This document shows, piece after piece, positions 57,640 through 64,000 of a stretch of 64,000 bases of DNA. Location: assembly GCA_030549205.1 (NCBI GenBank), contig JAUKTV010000005.1:2232001-2296000 (forward strand), written 5' to 3'. Each line of letters opens with the position of its first letter. The first letter of the stretch is position 1. Both the position numbers and the translations under genes were made by a program. The notes beneath the pieces are model-generated. The model was given only the letters and a program-made list of their open reading frames with translations. It had not been told where the DNA came from and did not search any database. Source of the stretch: Apiosordaria backusii. Its lineage: Eukaryota; Ascomycota; Sordariomycetes; Sordariales; Lasiosphaeriaceae.

Positions 57640-59588
57640 ATGACTTCATTACTGTCATCACTGCTCCTTCTTCGAGCTGCAGTCTCACCAGCACATGCAC
57701 GTGTTGCTGCTTGGTGGAATGGCGTCGGACCACAGATCATTCTCCAGAATGAAACAACAGGCCTCATCCGGTACAGCAGATGCAACCTTTTCGACAATCC
57801 AAAATACTCTTACACCGACGGGAGCGTTCTATCTCTCACCTACAAGCCTAAAAATGACACGCCTCTGGCTGGCTCCGGATACTGGTCAACCGAGTTCACA
57901 GCGTAAGTAGTTGGTTGATACTGATGGCAGGATCTCGATGTTAACATATGTCATCCTAGTGCCTCGATATACTATTTGACCGAGAGATATGAAATTGCCA
58001 ACGGTTTATTTCACTGCAACATGACCACTGGTCTGTTTGAGAGTAAAGGAAACTGGATCATCAGCAAGCTAGCGCCTAGCATCCATCAAAACACAGGATT
58101 AGCATCCTTGCTGCTGGGTGAAGAGGTTCGTTTTGCTAGACTCGATTGTACACGGGGAATCATATGCTAACAGCGACCAGGGCGGCTACCGTTTATTCTA
58201 CCATAATAAAGATGGACAGATTGCCCAACTGGGTTACACAACGGACGATGGCCAGTGGTTGTACAAGGGCATGATCAGCAAAGATGTCAACACCGTGCCC
58301 GCTCTTGGTGCCGTCTTCCCTACAGGCAAGAAAGAGAATATCACTGTTGTGTCTACCAGAGATGAGAAGAATATTGGCGTCACGAGGTACAACAGTGAGA
58401 AGACATGGTGGAGGTGTATGTATCCGCCTTGCTCCCAATTTCAACACCTGATGCTGACTAAATTGAATAGCGACACTTCCACAAGCTCTGGAAGACGAAG
58501 GCGGTGTCATCACCAGCAAGACGAACAAAACCGACATAGCAATCAACGCAACAGCGCCAGTTAACTTCACGTTGCCTGCTTATGATGCGGCCACAAAGGG
58601 AATGGGCATCAGCATCGACAGCAACTACACACGCTTCATCTGGTATATCGGCACCGATAAAAAGATCCACCAGATTGGAAACACCAACTACTTCTGGAGT
58701 ATACGAGACAACCAGACAGAAGCGATCTGGCCCGAGGCAGACGAACCAAACGCGAGTCTCGGCGTTGCTTCAGATTTCGGCTCCAGCCTGGTACACCTCT
58801 ACTACATGGCCAAAGGAAAGCTCGTCCAAGTCAAGTACGAACACGACTCCTGGAAAGCCGCCTCCAACGTCCCAGAACCCCCCGCCGAGCAGACCACCAC
58901 CTCCTCTACCCCAGCCCCAACCACCATCGACTCACCTGTCTCCGACGAACCAGACGTACCAAACGAGGGCCTCTCCCCCGGAGCCAAAGCCGGAATCGGC
59001 GTCGGCGTCTCCCTCGGCGTAACCGCCCTCGGAGTCCTCCTCGCAGTCCTCATCCTCATGAAGCGCAAAAAGCACGAAGGATTCGAACGCCCACCCCAGC
59101 AAAACACCTCCGACGACGGCGGCTCAACCCTCGCCCCTACCACCCCCGCCCCCTCTTACGGTGTCCCCCACCCCCAAAACCCGGGAATGGTCCACTACAA
59201 CAACATCGCGCCTCAGTACCACAACAACCAAATGGCGCACTACGACGGTTACGCCTGGGACCAGAAGCAATACGCCCCCATCCCGCCGAGCTCACCCCCG
59301 GCATCGCAGCCATACAGCTCGCCGCAGTCAACGTATGCACCCGTTCACCAGCTCGACTCGACAACCCGCCCTACGGAGCTCTACGCCCAGCCGCTGTATG
59401 AGCTACCGAACCAGACAAACTCCCACGAGCTGGTGGCTGAGCCCCCGCGGAGGGCCGCGGAGCAGCAGCAGCAGATGTACGAGACGCAGCAGTTTGAACA
59501 GCAGAGGCGGGAGATGTATCAACAGCAGCAGCAGGCGCAGATGTATGCGCAGCAACAGCCGCCGCAGTATCAGCAGCATCCACAGTAA
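57640..59588 (+). CDS. Single-pass membrane protein with fucose-specific-lectin-like ectodomain
   Basis: Predicted 593 residues from exons 57640-57902, 57960-58125, 58181-58415 and 58471-59588. A signal peptide (LLSSLLLLRAAVSPAHA) is followed by an ectodomain of repeated beta-propeller-type blades: GPQIILQNETTGLIRYSRCN, YRLFYHNKDGQIAQLGYTTDDGQWLYKG, RFIWYIGTDKKIHQIGN and VHLYYMAKGKLVQVKYEHDSW, seen as short motifs such as LFYHNKDGQIAQL and IWYIGTDKKIHQI. These resemble the fungal fucose-specific lectin fold. A Thr/Pro/Ser-rich stalk precedes one membrane helix at about 396-418, ending in MKRKK. The roughly 175-residue cytosolic tail is Pro/Tyr/Ser-rich and becomes Gln-rich (QQQQMYETQQFEQQ). 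Exon 3 ends at the GTATGT donor after WWR, the only site keeping the frame. Surface sensing or adhesion is inferred; sugar specificity is unknown. Confidence 0.75.
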
Positions 59589-60554
59589 AAAAACGAAACA
59601 AAATCGATACCCGAGACTTTTCTTGTGAAGGCGTGAAGGACTTAATTTGGATCAATGGAGTTTTTGGAATGGCGAGGAGGTTTAATGGGTGTATGTAGCA
59701 TAGTTGTGCGATATTTTCCACAGTTGACCCCTTCACGAAGAGGGCACTTTTCTTTGTACTGTACATATACCACTACAAACCATTTTTCATTGATATCAAG
59801 ACCTGCTCCCATTATTCTGCAATTCATGACCTTAACTTTGCCCTTGACTACCTGGCCCTAGCTATTCGCGCCGCTCCATCTCCTCCTCCCCCTCATACGA
59901 GCCTAGGTCAGACCGAGTAAGACTCGGGAAGGTCCTAAGAGAGTCCCAGGCAGCATGCTCAGGTAACTTCACCAGATAATCATCAAATCCCAGACACAAA
60001 TCTCACAAAATCAAATAAATTCAGCAAGGCTAAACCATCAGCTACCAGCTAGTCCCCCATTTAACCCCCAACCAAGCTGCCCACACTGACCAAATCCACG
60101 ACAATACAAAACCCATACATAAACAAAGCCCACTCACGCCTCCCCTTCCCCGTCCCTTTCACTAACCCAACCATCCCCTACACAACGCCAACATAATGCA
60201 TATTAACCCCCTTACACTTTCCCCTTTCCCCTCTCTTTTCCCTTCCTGAGCAATCCATTCCCTTCCCATGTCTCCCATGCCATCATATCATGCTGTGGAG
60301 CGTCCCCCTCTTCACCCAAACCCAGCCAGTGAGTCTAATCAGAAACCACCGCCAGTATATAATCTAAGAAAAAGGGGGGATCATGAACCCACCATCACTC
60401 TTGACAGGAAAAACCCAGACTGAACCCCCCCATGACAGGGCAAAGAAAAGCTATATATCTGTTCTGGACAAAGAAAGAAAAAAACAAAAACACAAACAGG
60501 AAAAGAAAACAGACAGAAAATATTGACATTCCGAAAGGTAAAAAATGAACGTCG
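59589..60554. other. Intergenic region between convergent genes
   Basis: About 970 bp of 3' flanking sequence. It is C/A-rich from 60060 to 60330 and A-rich near 60470-60510. No gene seen. It leads directly into the tandem repeat described next. Confidence 0.5.
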
Positions 60555-60888
60555 CCTGCGTCCATCTGAGTGCGTCCCGCTTGAGAGCTGGAGGCCTGTC
60601 TCCCTGATGCAAAAGCCGTGTGTCTGCTGAATGAAGAGGCCTGCCCGCGTAACAAGAGACGCCTGTCACGATAAGAATGACGCCCTGCCAGTTACAAACA
60701 ACCACGCCTCCAAACTCATTAATAACACCTATCAATTCGTCCCTCTAAGGCCCATCCGCTCAAACGCTGATGGCCTTTCAATGCATCAACAAGGCCTCCC
60801 AACTCGTCAATAAGGCCTATACACTCCACGCTTAGGCCTGTCGAATTCATATTGATGCCTATCCGCTCAGTCAACAACACCTCCCAAC
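60555..60888. repeat. Degenerate tandem repeat with 21-24 bp period next to a stop codon
   Basis: A GGCCT-like core recurs at about 60555, 60576, 60595, 60616, 60640, 60662, 60684, 60707, 60728, 60751, 60774, 60795, 60816, 60837, 60858 and 60880. The last six units are the best preserved and are spaced 21, 21, 21, 21 and 22 bp. A typical unit reads AGGCCT, then about four bases, then ACTC and TCAA. The array ends 8 bp before the stop codon (60889-60891) of the SNF2-type gene and would lie in its 3' untranslated region. The periodicity is seen directly; I cannot assign it to a named repeat family. Confidence 0.75.
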
Positions 60889-63800
60889 TCAGCGACGAGA
60901 CCCGACGCCAAACAGATACGCCAGCTCCCGCTCACTCAGCCGGCCCAACTTCTTGCTCTCGCCAGCATCCAGCGCCGTCTCCACCAGCTCCCTCTTCTGT
61001 TCCTGCAGGCTCAAGATACGATCTTCAACCGTTTCCTTGATCAAGATCCGGTGTACCTGCACCTCCTTCTGCTGGCCAATACGATGAGCCCGATCAACCG
61101 CCTGCATCTCGATGAATGGGTTCCAGAAGGGGTCGCAAATAATAACGCGTGACGCAACCGTGAGGTTGAGACCAGCGTTGCCAGCCCGGAGAGACACCAA
61201 CATGACCTTGTTCTCCGGGTTCTCCACAAAATCCTGAACCGCCTCATCGCGCCGGGTGCGAGACATGTCGCCCGTGTACCGGCAGTGGCGCAGCTTGAGG
61301 TTGTACTTGATCTGGCATTCGATCAAGTCCAAGAGTGAAGTCCACTGAGAGAAAATGATGGTCTTCTCATTGGTCTCCTGGATCGTCTTCAGAAGCTCGA
61401 TAACCTGGGTGACCTTCGCTGAGTCCTCCCAGTTGTCCCGCAGGTAGTGCATATATCTTCGGCGAGCCTCCTTGTTTCTGCCAGCCTCGACGCGGAGCGT
61501 CCGCAACTGGCCCGGGTTGACTGGCTCAACCTTGCTCTTCCCCTTGCTTTTGCTGGCTGCCTTTTTGGCCGCCTTCTTGGCCTTCCTTGCTGCCTTTTTG
61601 GCTTCCTTGGCCTCCCTTGCTTTCGCCTTCTTGCTCGCCTTGGCCGCAGCTTCAATCTCGGCGTCAACCTTCGCATCCTCGTCGAGTTCATCAGCTTCAT
61701 CATTGACGATGAAGTCCTCAAGACTCCCGACAGAGTCATTGTCAGAGTCCAACTCTTCCTCGGATGAGTCAGTCCAGTCTGAAATCTCAGGCAGTTCCTC
61801 CTCCTTGACCTCCTCCTTGGAAAGGGTTTCCGGCATGTGGATTCTTCGAAAGGTCGTGTACTTGATGATCTTCTGCGAATCAACTGGACCCCGGCATTGC
61901 GGGCATTTGGCGCTGGCATTCTCGTTGCCTGCGACAAGGTTATTCCTGGCTGAATTGTCTGTCAACGAAGTAAAGCATTCTGTGCAGGTGTCATGACCGC
62001 AAGGGATGACCAAAACTGGATCCTCTACGCCGTCGTAACAAATCGGACACTCGAAAGCATCAATTTCCTTGATCCGCTGGATGACAGCGGCGTCCATCTT
62101 CTTGGCCAGGTCGTCCATCTTCTCGTCATCAGATGGGCTGTTGACACACTCAAAGTCAGTCAAGTGAGGATGGCAGCACGCCTGACGAAGTCGCAACAAG
62201 AGAACAAGAATGTTGGAGTAATTTCGACTAACAGTCCCGGCGCGCAAGTACTTGTTGAAGACGACTTGAGATCTCGTCTCAAGGTCTTGGTAGAATTGCT
62301 TCTCGTCGGCTGAGAACTCAACAAATTCCGATCTCTCGGTCTTGGGAGGTAGAGTCAAGATGGGTTTGCCATCTATTTCTGATGACTTCATCCGCCGCAA
62401 CATGATGGCCTTGAGAACAACCTGGAGTTTCGACATTGCCTGGCTGCGAAGATGATCATTGTTGTTATTGTTTCGGGGACCAAGACATTTGAATGCCTAC
62501 ATTGCTTGTTAGAGTCGAGATTACCAACGAGAACAATTTGCTCAACATACCTGCTGAAAGTGCCTGTGATCAGAGAAGGGCTTGATTCTTAAAAATCTAA
62601 TGAGGGGGTAGAGCTCTGACACATTGTTCATCATCGGCGTGCCGGTAAGACACCACCGGTGGATAGCATTGATCTTATGCACACCCTTTGAGCTTTGCGT
62701 GTCCTTGTTCTTGATACATTGAGCTTCATCAATGATAATGCGGTAGAACATGCTGTTAGGGTGAAGCACCGGACATTTCTTGGCAAGCTCAGTATCATCC
62801 CTTTCTGAGTACAAGGCGGCCGCGTTGCGCTGCTCAACGTGCTTCTCGTACTGGCGCCACTCAGACGATATAGAACCATATGTTGTGAGCACCACATCAT
62901 AATTCCTGAGCTCTGAGAACGGGAGTTTTTTCTTTTGGTGAAGAAGGTAGACGCTCATCTTGTGGGTTCCCTTAAGCTTATTCTTCACCTCGTTCTCCCA
63001 CTGCTTGATGAGGGCGACAGGGCCGATGATCAAATTAGTCTACCAAATGTTAGCATCTGAATTGTGTTGGAAGTGAATAAAAGAGTGCCTATTTGTGCCT
63101 TATCGAGGGGTCCGTTACACCTTACTCCGCATACAACACTCCGTTTAATGCCTTCAAAAGTCCAAGAGACCCATGTGGTTGTTCCGGCCTTTGGTGATAG
63201 TGCCGAAGAACAACTATACGCGTCAATTGAATGTTTGTAGGCATCAAACGGAGTGCTGTATGTGTTTAAGTTGTAATGGACCTCCCTGATAAGGCACAAA
63301 TAAGCAACCTCAAACAAAAAAAGAGGGCGGAGGTCATACCCGAATTCCAGGGGTCTCAGAGGGCCTGGACGTCATCAACGCCAATGTGGACACTGTTTTA
63401 CCCAGACCCATATCGTCGGCGAGGATCCCGCCCTTATTTATCCCCGTTTCCATATCCGTCATCCACTTCAAGGCAAGCTGCTGATGAGGGTAAAGTGGAT
63501 ATTTCATGCCAGGTGGCGTTTCCCCCCGTTCCTCCTGCGGAATCTCCATGTCTGGGCGAATATTTGAGAGCAGCTGCTGTATCTCTTCCTCGGTTTTGAC
63601 GGGATTGTGAACAAAGTCGTCCAAATAGCTAGCGAGCTGCGGGTTAAGGGGGTTGCCATTCCCATCGAGCATATTCTGGAAGTCAATCTGGTTTGTGCGG
63701 TGGATTGTCGCAGCTAGACTTGGTTGGGTTGATGCGCCCAGGTAATCCAGATCGAAGAAATTCCCGTTGTTCAACAAACCTGGTCGGTCAGTATTGGGCC

Positions 63801-64000
63801 CGGCAAAGCGGCTAAGACTTCCAAAGCCTGGCACTGACGGGTTCCAAGGGGGATCGAACCCATTCGGCTGTAGCTGGAAGGTGTCGGCGGAGGAAGAGTG
63901 CGCATGGAAAGGTGCGACGGGTGAGATGGTGGTTGAGGACGACCTTGCTGCCACGAATTGTAGCCAGCAGCGGCCTCATCGCCGCCACTATCAGAGTCTT
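60889..64000 (-). CDS. SNF2-family ATPase with RING finger (Uls1/Ris1-like), 5' end cut by window edge
   Basis: Partial gene. Exons identified are 60889-62496, 62551-63039 and one from 63340 to about 63950 or beyond; the true start lies outside the window or in an unresolved upstream exon. Motifs in order are LYPHQQLALKWM, Walker A LADDMGLGKTVSTLAL, NLIIGPVALIKQWE, the Asp-Glu box RIIIDEAQCIKN, HRWCLTGTPMMN, a C3HC4 RING (CPICYDG, PCGHDTCTECF, CPQCRGP) between the helicase lobes, an acidic then Lys/Ala-rich insertion, and motifs V-VI (LVSLRAGNAGLNL, DRAHRIGQQ). Uls1-type proteins are SUMO-targeted translocases acting in genome stability and chromatin. Rad16 and Rad5 share the layout, but the sequence resembles Ris1 annotation most. 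The intron 63040-63339 is 300 nt and holds a fold-back element. Confidence 0.88.
63086..63306. mobile_element. Fold-back (MITE-like) element inside an intron of the SNF2-type gene
   Basis: Two 68-bp arms, 63086-63153 and 63239-63306, are inverted near-copies of each other (roughly 75-80% identity allowing small gaps). Shared blocks include TTTGTGCCTTATC and CACTCCGTTT. An inner inverted pair, GTTGTTCCGGC at 63178-63188 and GCCGAAGAACAAC at 63202-63214, shows that nearly the whole 221 bp can fold into one hairpin with its apex near 63195. It encodes no protein. Removing it would leave a 79-nt intron, normal for this genome. No clear target-site duplication was found. Confidence 0.8.

Noticed and set aside
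1..64000. Search for a biosynthetic gene cluster, defence system or virus-like gene set
   Set aside because: Neighbouring genes serve unrelated core functions (TOR, checkpoint, translation, glycolysis, transcription). No polyketide or peptide synthase, NLR, polymerase or integrase motif was seen.

Overview
The window is nuclear DNA of a filamentous ascomycete, most likely a Sordariomycete near the Sordariales. The basis is dense protein-coding genes with short GT-AG introns (mostly 50-150 nt), pyrimidine-rich leaders, and single-copy proteins of typical fungal architecture (UvsB/Mec1, Kog1, Tea/Kel1, Mediator 17, Uls1-like helicase). There are no operons, CRISPR arrays, rRNA genes or convincing tRNA genes. 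Exon boundaries below were worked out by hand from splice signals, reading-frame continuity and remembered family sequence; no database search was run.

Layout, left to right. 1-9.4 kb: an edge-truncated zinc-ribbon protein (-), a broken aspartyl-tRNA synthetase N-terminal fragment (-), a Gemin2-like spliceosome-assembly protein (+), a Dif1/Spd1-like ribonucleotide reductase regulator (-), ribosomal protein eS27 (-) and a phosducin-like chaperone (+). 10.4-22.8 kb: two large genes facing away from each other, the TORC1 subunit Kog1/Raptor (-) and a kelch/coiled-coil polarity protein (+). 25-33 kb: a secreted beta-propeller protein with an unusual Lys/Asp/Gln repeat linker (+), an Mpv17/PMP22 membrane protein (-), Yif1 (-) and the SRP receptor alpha subunit (+); the last two are divergent and both serve the early secretory pathway. 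33-41 kb: the ATR/Mec1/UvsB checkpoint kinase (+). 42-55 kb: a PARP-type zinc-finger protein with a basic AT-hook-like tail (+), an Arg/Ser-rich DUF8035-like protein (+), Mediator subunit 17 (-) and phosphofructokinase (+). 57.6-64 kb: a membrane-anchored fucose-lectin-like protein (+) and a RING-bearing SNF2 ATPase of the Uls1/Ris1 type (-), running off the right edge.

Most genes are unrelated housekeeping or regulatory loci, so this is not a metabolic cluster. The most unusual structures lie outside the core coding sequence. One is a 221-bp fold-back (MITE-like) element that makes up most of a 300-nt intron of the SNF2 gene. Another is a degenerate tandem repeat with a 21-24 bp period that abuts the stop codon of the same gene. 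Others are a perfect six-copy 15-bp minisatellite inside the secreted protein gene, an aspartyl-tRNA synthetase relic, a suspected intron or frameshift in the Dif1-like gene, and a phosphofructokinase reading frame that stays open upstream of the expected start.
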